Assembly (NCBI RefSeq): GCF_003308995.1
Contig: NZ_QFFJ01000001.1
Location: forward strand, 1,426,001 to 1,490,000
DNA from: Chitinophaga flava
GTDB lineage: Bacteria > Bacteroidota > Bacteroidia > Chitinophagales > Chitinophagaceae
Length of the DNA: 64,000 bases
Direction of reading: 5' to 3'
Part shown: positions 51,918 through 61,046 of the stretch, one piece after another
Layout of the letters: each line of letters starts with the position of its first letter
How positions within the stretch are numbered: position 1 is the first letter of the stretch
The notes under the pieces: model-generated
Database searches by the model: none
The model's input: the letters and a program-made list of their open reading frames with translations, nothing else
What the model was told of the DNA's origin: nothing
Program-made: the position numbers and the translations under genes

Positions 51918-52808
51918 TTATTTCGTCAACATGTACTTGGGCAGTGTGCTGGCGGGAACGTACAACACCAGTTGTGGTTTGTTTTCCACCGGTTCCAGCA
52001 CGATAATGATCTCATCATCTTTTTTAAACGTTCTGGAGGGTACTACAAATACTTCCTGTACTTCTCCATGTGCATCGATGGTGCCAGGGCCTTTTTTATA
52101 CAGCAGCGGCATGGTATGCAACATGGAGGAATCTTTCTTTTCCTTGTGCAGCAGCGTCGCTTTTACGTATTCGTAAGGCTCCTTGTTTTTGTTTTTGATA
52201 TGAAAGCAGAAGTAATTGAGATCGCTGAGGGTCATGGCTTTGGCGTAACCAATGCTGACACCTTCCACCTTCACTTCATACTGATGATTCACTTTGCTGT
52301 CTCTGCGGAAATCTTCCGCAATCACGCTGACAGTGACGGTATCTACGCTGATGAGTGGCGCGCTGCCATCTTCTTCCGGAAGTTTGAGGCCAGTGGACTG
52401 TTTACCGGAATCCTTGTCACCACGACGAAGTTCCGGACCAGCAGCGATTGCCGTTTCTTTCGGTTTCTTTGACAACATGTACTTCAGCTTGGACAAGTCC
52501 ACATTTTCGCGGTAAGCGAGGATCAGGTAATGAATATTCTCCCCTTCCCTGATGATCAGGTTGGTAGGTTTTGGATAGGCCGATTTAGGCCTTATTACCG
52601 CCATATTACCATCTACAATGCGGTAATCATAGTCAGGGTTATTACCATCGCCGATCTGGAAAGTGGTGATAGCCGATCCGCTGGTGATAAGGGTAGAGGC
52701 GCCCTTTTTGGTCAGTACAGTATCGACTTTTCCTACCGACTGTGCCATTGTTGCCGGGGCTGTTCCTGCAATTAACAAACAAAATAAAATACTGCGCACC
52801 GATTTCAT
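51918..52808 (-). CDS. TraN/DUF4138-like exported protein in the T6SS locus
   Basis: A 296-residue protein with a signal peptide (SVRSILFCLLIAGTAPATMAQS). The first half has the strand pattern of Bacteroides conjugation protein TraN (DUF4138): TLITSGSAITTFQIGDGNNPDYDYRI, then PKPTNLIIREGENIHYLILAYRE. The second half has VEGVSIGYAKAMTLSDLNYFCFHIKNKNKEPYEYVKAT and EVFVVPSRTFKKDDEIIIVLEP. I chose the ATG at 52808 for its signal. It probably sits in the periplasm or outer membrane and could serve as the missing TssQ/TssR part. Family assignment is by pattern only. Confidence 0.5.
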   Translation of the reverse strand: MKSVRSILFCLLIAGTAPATMAQSVGKVDTVLTKKGASTLITSGSAITTFQIGDGNNPDYDYRIVDGNMAVIRPKSAYPKPTNLIIREGENIHYLILAYRENVDLSKLKYMLSKKPKETAIAAGPELRRGDKDSGKQSTGLKLPEEDGSAPLISVDTVTVSVIAEDFRRDSKVNHQYEVKVEGVSIGYAKAMTLSDLNYFCFHIKNKNKEPYEYVKATLLHKEKKDSSMLHTMPLLYKKGPGTIDAHGEVQEVFVVPSRTFKKDDEIIIVLEPVENKPQLVLYVPASTLPKYMLTK

Positions 52809-52982
52809 TGTCTTATACTTAAACGATGTTAGTTGGCTTTCAGGCTGTTCATCTACCTGAAAAACAACCGGAATAAAATTGCTTAATGCCATCACCAGTC
52901 AGCGTTGCAGGTCTGTGAAGGTATAGATCCGGACCATTTTCAACGATGACAGGTGATAGCGTCTCAGGAAGTAAGTTTCCCG

Positions 52983-54359
52983 TTATTTATCCTGCTCATA
53001 GGTAGTATCCCAGTCTGCAGCATCATCTCCTTTTTGTCCTTCCATTTTGATGAGGAAGTTTTTGGCGGGGAAATAAGGCTTCAGATGAATATCCAGGTGG
53101 ATACGGTCTTTCTGAACAGGGTCCTGTTCAAACCGGCGTATGTTAAAATCTTCAATCAGTTTGTCCGGCCCGGTGATACCATCAAGGAAACGAATAATCT
53201 GTTTCATGAGGTCTTTACGGGTGTTGGCGTTGAAGTTTTCAAATGCACGACGGTTCAGGAAGTCCATCAATACTTTGGTAACGAAGTCGAACACTCTTAC
53301 TACGGAATAAGTCTGCAGGCCGAGGTTATCGCCGTTGAACAATGTTTTGGCGCTGAAGGCCATTACTTTTCCGTATTCTTTTACCATGGGTACCAGGCCC
53401 ATTTTTTCGAGGCTGGCGATTTCGCTTTTCTTCAGTTCAAAGCGTACACCATCTACTTCATTCATGCCACCGAATTTTTTACCGGCGGTTACCTGTGACA
53501 TGAGTGTTTTATAGATTTTACCTGCGAGGGCGCCGGAAGGAGGTACATAGAGGTGGTCTTCCTCTCCTACTTCATCAAATTTGCCACGGCCTACGAGCCA
53601 GTTGCAGGACATGATCACATTAGAGCGGTGTATTTCGCCACCGGTGAGGTTGGCCAGTTCAAACATCTCCATTACGTCATCCGGAGCATCGAGGTGGGCG
53701 AAATCGGTCACCAGCATCACCTTATTTTCGTGTGCTATTTTGGCCCATTTTTCCAGCACCTTGTTGGAACCCAGATAGCCGGGTACTACAAGGAGGCTGT
53801 AGTTGCTGCGCAGATCAAGTCTGTCGTAGTTATTCACCAGTTCAGCCTGTACTGCGTCAATAAAGCGGGTGTTATCGAGGTCTTTCAGCTGGTCGAGTTC
53901 AACGTTGATGAAAGATATGTTTTTCACTTTGTCGGACTCGGTATTTTTGAAGAACAGTGCAACGTTGCGGTAGGCCTGTTCCAGTTCGCGGGTGGTATCC
54001 ACGGCTTCGCCCAGGTTTTTATTGAGCACCTGTTCTGATTCTGCAGCGTGGTTATTGCAGAACTCCACCATATCGGGAAGTTCGGTAGCTTCGGAGAGCA
54101 CTTTTTCCCAGAGTGAGAGTGTTTTTTTGAGTTTATCTCTTTCAGATTTTTTACCGGCTTCCGTGAGAAAGATATTACGGCGTGCTTTGCGCTCGGGGTT
54201 GAGGTTCTGCGCGCCTTCGATCGCTGCTTCGAGGAGGTCGAAGCCGCCGTATTTGGCCAGTTCCTCCACATTTTGAGAGAGGCTGGCTTCTTTTTGTGCT
54301 GAAGGTTGACCAGTGCTTTGCTGGTTCTGCAGTTCCTCGTTTTTCTGTAATTCTGCCAT
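52983..54359 (-). CDS. tssC: T6SS contractile sheath protein TssC
   Basis: Large sheath subunit, 458 residues; with TssB it forms the tube that contracts to fire the Hcp/VgrG needle. The DUF5458-type (Bacteroidota) sequence is marked by LVVPGYLGSNKVLEKWAKIA, VTDFAHLDAPDDVMEMFELA, CNWLVGRGKF, and VRVFDFVTKVLMDFLNRRAFENFN. The long, charged N-terminal region (about 1-120) is typical. It starts 40 bases after tssB. Confidence 0.94.
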   Translation of the reverse strand: MAELQKNEELQNQQSTGQPSAQKEASLSQNVEELAKYGGFDLLEAAIEGAQNLNPERKARRNIFLTEAGKKSERDKLKKTLSLWEKVLSEATELPDMVEFCNNHAAESEQVLNKNLGEAVDTTRELEQAYRNVALFFKNTESDKVKNISFINVELDQLKDLDNTRFIDAVQAELVNNYDRLDLRSNYSLLVVPGYLGSNKVLEKWAKIAHENKVMLVTDFAHLDAPDDVMEMFELANLTGGEIHRSNVIMSCNWLVGRGKFDEVGEEDHLYVPPSGALAGKIYKTLMSQVTAGKKFGGMNEVDGVRFELKKSEIASLEKMGLVPMVKEYGKVMAFSAKTLFNGDNLGLQTYSVVRVFDFVTKVLMDFLNRRAFENFNANTRKDLMKQIIRFLDGITGPDKLIEDFNIRRFEQDPVQKDRIHLDIHLKPYFPAKNFLIKMEGQKGDDAADWDTTYEQDK

Positions 54360-54399
54360 AAGAAATGATATTATGTTCCGGGATAGGGGGAACTGTTAA

Positions 54400-54846
54400 C
54401 TATTTTGTATTCAGGTCTTTGAGCATACTGCGTATAGCGTTCAGCATGGCCTGTCTGGCATCCGGATCAGCGAGGGCTGATTTAAGGATTTTGTTTGTTT
54501 TCAGGTTTTTCATGATTTTGAGGTATTGCTCTTTCTCAGTGGCCAGATCATTGAGGAAAGCGCTTTGTTCAGTGATGCCTTTTACGCCGAAATCGCCGAG
54601 GTGGTGGAACTGGAGTTTTTCCGGTACGGGGCGTCCTTCTGCATCATTGAAGCTGACATTCACACTAGGCTTGAAGTGTTCAAAAACGGCTTCCACGGAA
54701 GTAAGCCCTTCCACGATTTCAGGCTTTACAGGTGCTTGCTGGGTGAGTTTTTCAGCAAACAGTGTGCGGTTATGTGATATTTCCGCAATGGCTTCATTGG
54801 CGTCCAGTTTGACTTCTGTGCCACCAATTCCGTAGTTGTCATTCAT
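54400..54846 (-). CDS. tssB: T6SS contractile sheath protein TssB
   Basis: Small sheath subunit, 148 residues. It shows KPSVNVSFNDAEGRPVPEKLQFHHLGDFGVKGI (the family has the same folding segment) and the ending QAMLNAIRSMLKDLNTK. It pairs with TssC, encoded next. clpV lies 99 bases upstream in the same direction. Confidence 0.92.
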   Translation of the reverse strand: MNDNYGIGGTEVKLDANEAIAEISHNRTLFAEKLTQQAPVKPEIVEGLTSVEAVFEHFKPSVNVSFNDAEGRPVPEKLQFHHLGDFGVKGITEQSAFLNDLATEKEQYLKIMKNLKTNKILKSALADPDARQAMLNAIRSMLKDLNTK

Positions 54847-54945
54847 AACAAAACATTTTGAGATTTTCCAAATTTAGCAGCGGTGGTTTTGTGTTCCGGG
54901 GATCCGGTTATCAAAAGCCGCTTTATTGTTTGAGGTTTTTTTGCT

Positions 54946-57396
54946 TTAGTTGATAGACCAGTCCAGTTTGTCATCTTTCAGGTCGAGGGTAACGTTCATA
55001 TCCTTTTGGAGGCTGCCATCGATGATCATGCGGGACAGTGGTTTACGGAGCTGGCCGCGGATGACTTCCCGCAGTGGGCGGGCGCCATAGCGGGGAGAGT
55101 ATCCCATCATGGCGAGGTGTTTCCGGGCTTCCGGTGTAACCGTCAGCGTGATTTGTTGTTGCAGCAGCAGATGCAGGAGATGTTGCAGATGGATATCGAA
55201 TATCTTTTCCACATTTTCCTGCTGGATGGGACCGAAAGGCACAATCTCTGTGAGTCTTCCCAGGAACTCGGGCCTGAAGTGGCGGGCCATCAGCTCCATC
55301 AGTTGTTGTGATGGCGGGATAACTCCCTGCTGGAAAGAGCTGGCGATGGCGTCGCTACCGATATTGGAGGTAAAGAGCACCAGCGCGTTGGAGAAGTCTC
55401 CCGTTTTTCCCAGTCTGTCGTGTAATTTCCCTTCATCCATGATCTGTAGGAAGATATCAAATACAGAAGGATGGGCTTTTTCTATCTCATCGAATAATAC
55501 TACTGCGTAGGGCTGTTGCCGTATCTTATTGACCAGCAGGCCACCTTCTTCGTAACCTACATATCCCGGTGGCGCGCCGTACAACAGGGCAGCCGCATGT
55601 TCCTCCTTGAATTCGGACATATCAAATCGGATCATGCATCGTTCGTCCTGGAAGAGGAAGTCCGCCAACGATTTGGCCAATTCTGTTTTACCGGTGCCGG
55701 TGGGGCCCAGAAAAAAGAAAGAGCCTATAGGCTGGCCGGGTCTGCTCAGACCAGATCTTGACTCCAGAATAGCGTCGGCCACGGTTTTGAGGGCATGGTC
55801 CTGACCTACTACTCTTTTACGCAGATGCAGGTCCATGGTTACAAGGCGTTCTCTTTCCTGCGACTGGATTTTGCCCAGCGGTATACCTGTCATCCCGGCT
55901 ATTGTGGTGGCCAGGTCTACGGGTGATACGGCAGTATGTTGTACGGATACCACTTCTTCCAGCTGTACCAGCAGCTGTTGCAGGGCAGCTTGTAAGGCGG
56001 CGGTATCGGTCATTTTGCTGATTGCAGCATCCATATGCAATTTACCGGACAACAGTGCGCCCAGTCTTTCAGTCATCTGTCTTAAAAACCACTGCAGGTC
56101 TTCCGGCTGTAAGTTATCCTTACTGCTCAGGGCTGCCAGCTCCTCTTTCAGTGTCAGGAGCAGAGGTGTTCCGGTATCCTGCATGGCACGGATACCGGCC
56201 ATGGTGCGGTCCAGCAGGTTGATGGCACTATCGGGGAGGCAACGTTCCTTCAGGTAACGCCGGGAAAGACGGATCGCTTCACTGACAGATTCCGCAGGCA
56301 CCTGTAACTGATAAAAGCTTTCGTATACCGGCATAACGGCGGCGATCATACGAACAGCCTGTGCTTCATCGGGCTCGTTGAGGTTAATAGTCTCAAAACG
56401 GTGCCGCAGGATAGCATCAGGTTCTATCAGTTTCCGAAAACCTTCGGGGGTAGTGGTACCGATCAGGATGATCTCCCCTTTGCCCAGTGAGGCTTTAATT
56501 ACATTTGCCATACCGCTGCCGGATTGTTTGTCCAGCAGGGTGTGCAGATTGTCAATAAAAAGTATATGCCTGCCTGTTTGTTTCAATTGTTGAATAATCT
56601 GAAGTAGTCTGTCCTCCAGTTCATTTTTATAGGCGGCGCCTGCGATAAAGGCGCCATAATCCAGTGCGTATAAATCAGTAGACTGTAACTGCAGCGGCAC
56701 CTGTTTCCTGGCAATGGCATGGGCCAGCCCTTCCACCAGGGATGTTTTCCCCACTCCGCCTTCTCCTATGATAAGTGCGCTGGCACGGTCCTTACGGGTA
56801 AGCACCTCCGTTAGTACACGGATATCTCCGTCTCTTGCAATTACCGGATGGTAGGCCTGCAATAACTGCGGATCGGTCATACGATATACGTACTTCAGCG
56901 ATGCCGGTTTCACAGAAGGGGTGGTATGCTGTTGCTGATGGCCACCCTGGCTGCTTTTACCCTGACGACTGGCAGCTATCAGCTGGTCGCGGGTAAACGG
57001 AAAGGATTTCAGTTGTTCATAAGAGAAACCTACACCGGGTGTGCAGAGGGCTATCAGAAGACACCAGGCATCTGTTTCTGATTTATCTGTGTCTTGTGCA
57101 ATACTCAGAGCTTCCTGCAATACAGCCGCAGCAGCATCATCGGGTTCTGCTTCATCTACGGCGCGGGATGTACGGGGTAATTCATCCAACCTGACTTCAG
57201 CCCATTCTTCCAGATAATACACATCAATATCCATCTGATGCAATAGGGGCGCAAGGCCTACCTCCTTGTGCATGGCTGCCCGAAGCAGATGCGCAGGAGA
57301 ATACTGCACGTGGTGATGTTCTTTGGCAATGGCTTTAGCAATCCTGATAGCGGATTGCAATTCAGCGCTGAATATGGTCAGTGTTGACAGGGTCAT
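54946..57396 (-). CDS. clpV: T6SS ClpB-family ATPase (TssH/ClpV)
   Basis: AAA+ unfoldase of 816 residues that takes apart contracted TssB/TssC sheaths. It has an N-terminal repeat domain (about 1-160), a first AAA+ domain with the P-loop GEGGVGKTS (about residues 208-215), a shortened middle helical region, and a second AAA+ domain with GPTGTGKTEL (about 562-569) and VLFDEIEKAHPSVFD. It heads the minus-strand run with the sheath genes, which supports the ClpV role over a general ClpB. The upstream region has the shared 18-base motif. Confidence 0.9.
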   Translation of the reverse strand: MTLSTLTIFSAELQSAIRIAKAIAKEHHHVQYSPAHLLRAAMHKEVGLAPLLHQMDIDVYYLEEWAEVRLDELPRTSRAVDEAEPDDAAAAVLQEALSIAQDTDKSETDAWCLLIALCTPGVGFSYEQLKSFPFTRDQLIAASRQGKSSQGGHQQQHTTPSVKPASLKYVYRMTDPQLLQAYHPVIARDGDIRVLTEVLTRKDRASALIIGEGGVGKTSLVEGLAHAIARKQVPLQLQSTDLYALDYGAFIAGAAYKNELEDRLLQIIQQLKQTGRHILFIDNLHTLLDKQSGSGMANVIKASLGKGEIILIGTTTPEGFRKLIEPDAILRHRFETINLNEPDEAQAVRMIAAVMPVYESFYQLQVPAESVSEAIRLSRRYLKERCLPDSAINLLDRTMAGIRAMQDTGTPLLLTLKEELAALSSKDNLQPEDLQWFLRQMTERLGALLSGKLHMDAAISKMTDTAALQAALQQLLVQLEEVVSVQHTAVSPVDLATTIAGMTGIPLGKIQSQERERLVTMDLHLRKRVVGQDHALKTVADAILESRSGLSRPGQPIGSFFFLGPTGTGKTELAKSLADFLFQDERCMIRFDMSEFKEEHAAALLYGAPPGYVGYEEGGLLVNKIRQQPYAVVLFDEIEKAHPSVFDIFLQIMDEGKLHDRLGKTGDFSNALVLFTSNIGSDAIASSFQQGVIPPSQQLMELMARHFRPEFLGRLTEIVPFGPIQQENVEKIFDIHLQHLLHLLLQQQITLTVTPEARKHLAMMGYSPRYGARPLREVIRGQLRKPLSRMIIDGSLQKDMNVTLDLKDDKLDWSIN

Positions 57397-58048
57397 TTGG
57401 ATGATTCAAGGTTTTTCTAAAACAAGTTAACAATTACAACTGCACCGCTGCTTCACAAAAGCAGTTGGGTAAAGATACTGCGAAAACATTTACATAAAAT
57501 TGAAAGTGCAATAAATTCTATCTGGAAGCTAATATTATCTTTTTTACAAACATTTATTTTGAATATAACGCTCAAAGAGGAACGACTACCGGCACTCATC
57601 TAACGTAATACCATAAACGATTCCAGAGATTGACACCTTCTTTTATTTCATCAAGATAAATTTTATATTTTAAATATAATTTTAATGTGTAAATTTTTTA
57701 ACAAGCCATTTTCTCACTAAAACTTAGAAAGGATGTCTACCTATTAAATATGTAATAGTCAATAAATAATCGTCCAAATCATCTACCCAAAATAAATAAC
57801 AATCATCTACACTATTTATGCAAGAGAATAATTATTTTCGTATCAACCTTTATTGAAAAGAGACCTCTGGACATCCATAAATTAACGCCCATGGAAAAGA
57901 CCTTTTGCCCGGGACCAAGCAACAACCTGAACTTTCACAGGTATACCGTTTACCCTTTTCAGTTATAACAACTACTGCAATCATATATCAGCCGTAATGC
58001 CTCTTGACAGGACAACCGGATTGTTAACACTAAAAAACGCTTTTTTTT
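57397..58048. promoter_or_regulatory. Long AT-rich divergent control region between clpV and tssD2
   Basis: A 652-base stretch without a supportable gene. Near clpV there is a 6-base-stem hairpin CTGCTT-CACAA-AAGCAG and, at 57503-57520, the shared motif. The middle (about 57640-57860) is very AT-rich with runs such as TTTAAATATAATTTTAAT. A 25-codon frame at 57891-57968 has no support. I found no exact TAnnTTTG upstream of tssD2. Confidence 0.5.
57503..57520 (-). promoter_or_regulatory. T6SS shared upstream motif, clpV copy
   Basis: TAGAATTTATTGCACTTT on the minus strand, 107 bases before clpV. It matches the tssD1 copy at 16 of 18 bases. A looser version is in the tssG/tssP space (TAGCATTTTGCATTTA, plus strand), 109 bases before the tssP candidate's ATG. 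Confidence 0.4.
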
Positions 58049-58438
58049 ATGTCTTTTAAGGCAGAACTTATCATAGGTGGGAAAACAGCCAATGTGCTGG
58101 AGTGCAACTATGGTTTTTCACAAGGAACTGACGCCATTGGCAAGCCCAGCACCATGCCCCGTGGTGGCACCATCTCGCTGGTACTGGAATCGGCCCGCGA
58201 TACAGATCTGGTGCAATGGATGATTTCACCGGAAGAAAAAAGAGATGGTACCATTGTGTTTAAACGCCGTGACCATGATTCCAGCCTTCGCACCGTGGAG
58301 TTTACAGAAGGTATCTGTGTACAGTTTCATGAAAGTTATCATCATTCCGGCGCCAGCCCCATGATCACTCATATCGTCATCTCTGCCCGCGAACTTAAAA
58401 TCGGTAACGTCGCTTTCAAAAGAAAATGGGAGGATTAG
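58049..58438 (+). CDS. tssD: T6SS Hcp tube protein TssD (second copy)
   Basis: A 129-residue Hcp-like protein parallel to that at 42959: MSFKAELIIGGKTANVLECNYGFSQGTD, PSTMPRGGTISLVLES, DGTIVFKRRDHDSSLRTVEF and ITHIVISARELKIGN. It differs in surface loops (VLECNYGF and the ICVQFHESYHHSG region), so it may carry other cargo in its lumen. It starts a four-gene run, 3 bases before the unknown gene that precedes vgrG. Confidence 0.92.
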   Translation: MSFKAELIIGGKTANVLECNYGFSQGTDAIGKPSTMPRGGTISLVLESARDTDLVQWMISPEEKRDGTIVFKRRDHDSSLRTVEFTEGICVQFHESYHHSGASPMITHIVISARELKIGNVAFKRKWED

Positions 58439-58441
58439 GCC

Positions 58442-59188
58442 ATGGAGCATATTCCTGAAAACATCAAAGTCGTGGCCAGGTTTATCCTGACAGGACTACA
58501 ACGTGCACTGTCAGACATCTCACAGACCGAACAGCAACAGCTAAGCCAGGGCCTCACTGCGATATCTTTGCACTTGCCGGTCATACTGCTTAACACCGGC
58601 CTCACCAAAACACTGATACCCGCCTCCCACATCTACTGCCAGCTGCAACACAACCTGCTGGGCGTGTATGCGCAGGAGACAGGCACCTTCCTGCTCGATA
58701 TAACCAAGGGCAGCATGATCGTTTCTATGCGGCCAACGGGAACGGATACACATCCCACAATACCAGCGTACCAACGGAACATACTCCCTCATCAGCATAT
58801 TTCTCCCGATGGCTTCATCCACGACGACATCGAAGCTACGGCGGATGAAAAAGCAACAGTCAACCTGATGAAGTCCCGCCAACAGATCAAACATTTCAGT
58901 GCCACACAGCTGCCTCACATCCAGTTTAAGAATGATGACCTCCCGATGCCAGATACAGCCCCGGAAGGTGGTTATCTTATCCTCACCAGGATGCTGAATG
59001 ACTACTGCCGGTACCGGGAAACATATGCTGCAGGTCTTCATCCCAGTGACGCCCATCCGCCATCATTTTCAGGCGATGCAGGCAGACAACCTCATAAATA
59101 TTTTATTCCCCTCAATGTGGAAGAGATCATTAGCAGTGGCATTGATCTCAGCAAAACCGGTATCATCAGGGTCAACCCCAGGGACTGA
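58442..59188 (+). CDS. Unknown protein between Hcp and VgrG
   Basis: A 248-residue protein that I do not recognise. No signal peptide or clear membrane segment is seen. The N-terminal half (about 1-100) looks helical then strand-rich (VVARFILTGLQRALSDISQTEQQQLSQGL, then SHIYCQLQHNLLGVYAQETGTF). The middle is Pro/His-rich and polar. The C-terminus reads HKYFIPLNVEEIISSGIDLSKTGIIRVNPRD. It begins 3 bases after tssD2 and ends 46 bases before vgrG, so it is probably translated with both. An effector, a VgrG adaptor or a baseplate-linked part are all possible; I see no known enzyme motif. Confidence 0.65.
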   Translation: MEHIPENIKVVARFILTGLQRALSDISQTEQQQLSQGLTAISLHLPVILLNTGLTKTLIPASHIYCQLQHNLLGVYAQETGTFLLDITKGSMIVSMRPTGTDTHPTIPAYQRNILPHQHISPDGFIHDDIEATADEKATVNLMKSRQQIKHFSATQLPHIQFKNDDLPMPDTAPEGGYLILTRMLNDYCRYRETYAAGLHPSDAHPPSFSGDAGRQPHKYFIPLNVEEIISSGIDLSKTGIIRVNPRD

Positions 59189-59234
59189 TGGGCACCGTTT
59201 CTTTTATTGATAAATTTCTTTAAACCTGAATATT

Positions 59235-61046
59235 ATGGGTGACGATAAATTTCTGAACAAATCGACAATAGGCATAGAAGGTTATGCCAGTCCGGTGGAG
59301 TTTAAAAATGTAACCCTCGAACAGGCAGTCGGCAGCCATCATTACTTTAGTTTTCTGTGGCGGCCCGGCCGTTTAAGCAGCGATCTTTCCTACCAGCAGG
59401 AAATCATTGAAAAATATATCGGCAAAGGCATTTCCATCAGTTTCGATGATTTCCGCTTCAAAGGCCTTATCACCAGTATGGCTGTTATCGAAGAAGATGG
59501 CGCCGCCGTAGGATTCCAGGTATCAGGCGTCAGCCCTACTATCCTGCTTGATGATGTGCCGCAAAGTACCTCCTTTTATCAGCAATCCTTACAGCAGGTG
59601 ATCCAGGGCGCCTTACAGGATGCCAACTCCAGCCTCCTTAAAACACAGGTGGTACCCGCCCATAAAGGCACCCTGCCCTACTGCGTGCAATACAACGAAA
59701 CAGACTTCGACTTCCTCGCCAGGATATCCGCCCGTTATGGCGAATGGATGTACTATGATGGCAATGCCCTGGTGATCGGTGATATACAGAAAAAAGAAGT
59801 AAAGCTTACTAAAAATGTGACCCTGCATCAGCTGAAAACCGTAGCTGCCATTACACCACAGCGGATCAACTATGTGTCATATGATATGCTTAAAGCATCT
59901 CCCCTGAGTGAGAAATCACAGAAAGCAGCAACCGGTTCCCATCCGCTGATGCATCTGTCTGCCGCCGCCTCCGACGATCTGTACAGCTCTTCTTCCCGTA
60001 AACAAACGTTTGTGCATCACGGTTACACCCAGGATGAACTCAAACAGGTAAAGGAAGTGCAGAGCAAAGCAACAGCAGCGGCCTTTGTACGGGTAAGCGG
60101 TATCAGTGAGCTGCCTGTGATGCCCGGCCAGCGCATCAGCATTGCCGGTGACAGCGGACAAAGTGCCTACACCGTTATATCCGCCACACATCATGCCAGC
60201 ACTCCCGGTAATTACTACTGTTCTTTTACCGCTATCCCCGCAGATGTAAAAGTACCTCCGTACAGTAATCCACATCTGGTGCCCAAAGCAGATATGCAGA
60301 GTGCCATCGTAAAAGACAACAACGATCCTGAAAAACTGGGAAGGGTAAGGGTACAGTTTTTCTGGCAACAACAGAATGACATGAGTCCCTGGATACGCCA
60401 AGCATCCCCCGCCGCCGGCGGTGGCACCGGCTTCCACTTTGTGCCTGAAGTAGGAGAAGAAGTAGTAGTCGGATTTGAAGGCGGCAATGCCGAAATGCCT
60501 TTTATACTGGGCAGTAAATTCAATGGCAAAGCCAAAAGTGGCTATGGCGATGCGCAAAACAATATGAAGGCCATCAAAACACGCAGTGGCAACCTCATTC
60601 AGCTGGATGACAATACCGGCAGCGTCACCGTCACCGATAAAAACGGTAGCACCATGATCATGGACGGTTCCGGCAATATCACTGTAAAATCACAAACACT
60701 GGTGACCGTTAAAACCGAAGATAAAATCGTGGTAGACGCGCCTAACAAGATAGAGTTCCTTTCCAAGGAAATACATCTTAAAGGCACTAAAAAAGTGATC
60801 ATCGGAGAAGGAGCTGCACAAATTACGGTAGACAATGAATCTAATAAAATTGTCAGCGGCGCCGACAAAATAGAATCTACCGCAGTAACATTACATGACA
60901 TGAAAAGTAATGCCAACATGAAGATGAGCGCCCTCCATCACCAAACAACCGGCGAAACACAGGTATCTATTCAAGGCACAAAAATTAAAGTCAACGGAAA
61001 CGCGACCACTGATATTAACGGTGGCATGGTAAACCTCAACTGCTGA
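59235..61046 (+). CDS. vgrG: T6SS spike protein VgrG (TssI)
   Basis: Trimeric spike at the tip of the Hcp tube, 603 residues. The gp27-like part (about 1-340) includes LEQAVGSHHYFSFLWRP and QYNETDFDFLARISARYGEWMYYDG. The gp5-like OB fold (about 355-440) has DPEKLGRVRVQFFWQQQNDMSPWIR and VPEVGEEVVVGFEGGNAEMPFILGS. A repetitive beta-helix (about 450-600, TVTDKNGSTMIMDGSGNITVKS) ends the protein. There is no extra C-terminal effector domain. Its stop overlaps the next gene's start by one base (TGATG). Confidence 0.95.
   Translation: MGDDKFLNKSTIGIEGYASPVEFKNVTLEQAVGSHHYFSFLWRPGRLSSDLSYQQEIIEKYIGKGISISFDDFRFKGLITSMAVIEEDGAAVGFQVSGVSPTILLDDVPQSTSFYQQSLQQVIQGALQDANSSLLKTQVVPAHKGTLPYCVQYNETDFDFLARISARYGEWMYYDGNALVIGDIQKKEVKLTKNVTLHQLKTVAAITPQRINYVSYDMLKASPLSEKSQKAATGSHPLMHLSAAASDDLYSSSSRKQTFVHHGYTQDELKQVKEVQSKATAAAFVRVSGISELPVMPGQRISIAGDSGQSAYTVISATHHASTPGNYYCSFTAIPADVKVPPYSNPHLVPKADMQSAIVKDNNDPEKLGRVRVQFFWQQQNDMSPWIRQASPAAGGGTGFHFVPEVGEEVVVGFEGGNAEMPFILGSKFNGKAKSGYGDAQNNMKAIKTRSGNLIQLDDNTGSVTVTDKNGSTMIMDGSGNITVKSQTLVTVKTEDKIVVDAPNKIEFLSKEIHLKGTKKVIIGEGAAQITVDNESNKIVSGADKIESTAVTLHDMKSNANMKMSALHHQTTGETQVSIQGTKIKVNGNATTDINGGMVNLNC

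Noticed and set aside
57891..57968. 25-codon frame in the clpV/tssD2 space
   Set aside because: Too short, no signal or motif, no coupling with a neighbour and a poor match to the codon use around it.
57503..57968. Looser ATTTATGCA at about 57813 as a third copy of the shared motif, for tssD2
   Set aside because: Only nine bases agree in a very AT-rich stretch; chance similarity is likely.
59235..61046. Evolved VgrG with a C-terminal effector
   Set aside because: After the beta-helix the protein ends at once (INGGMVNLNC); no extra domain is present.
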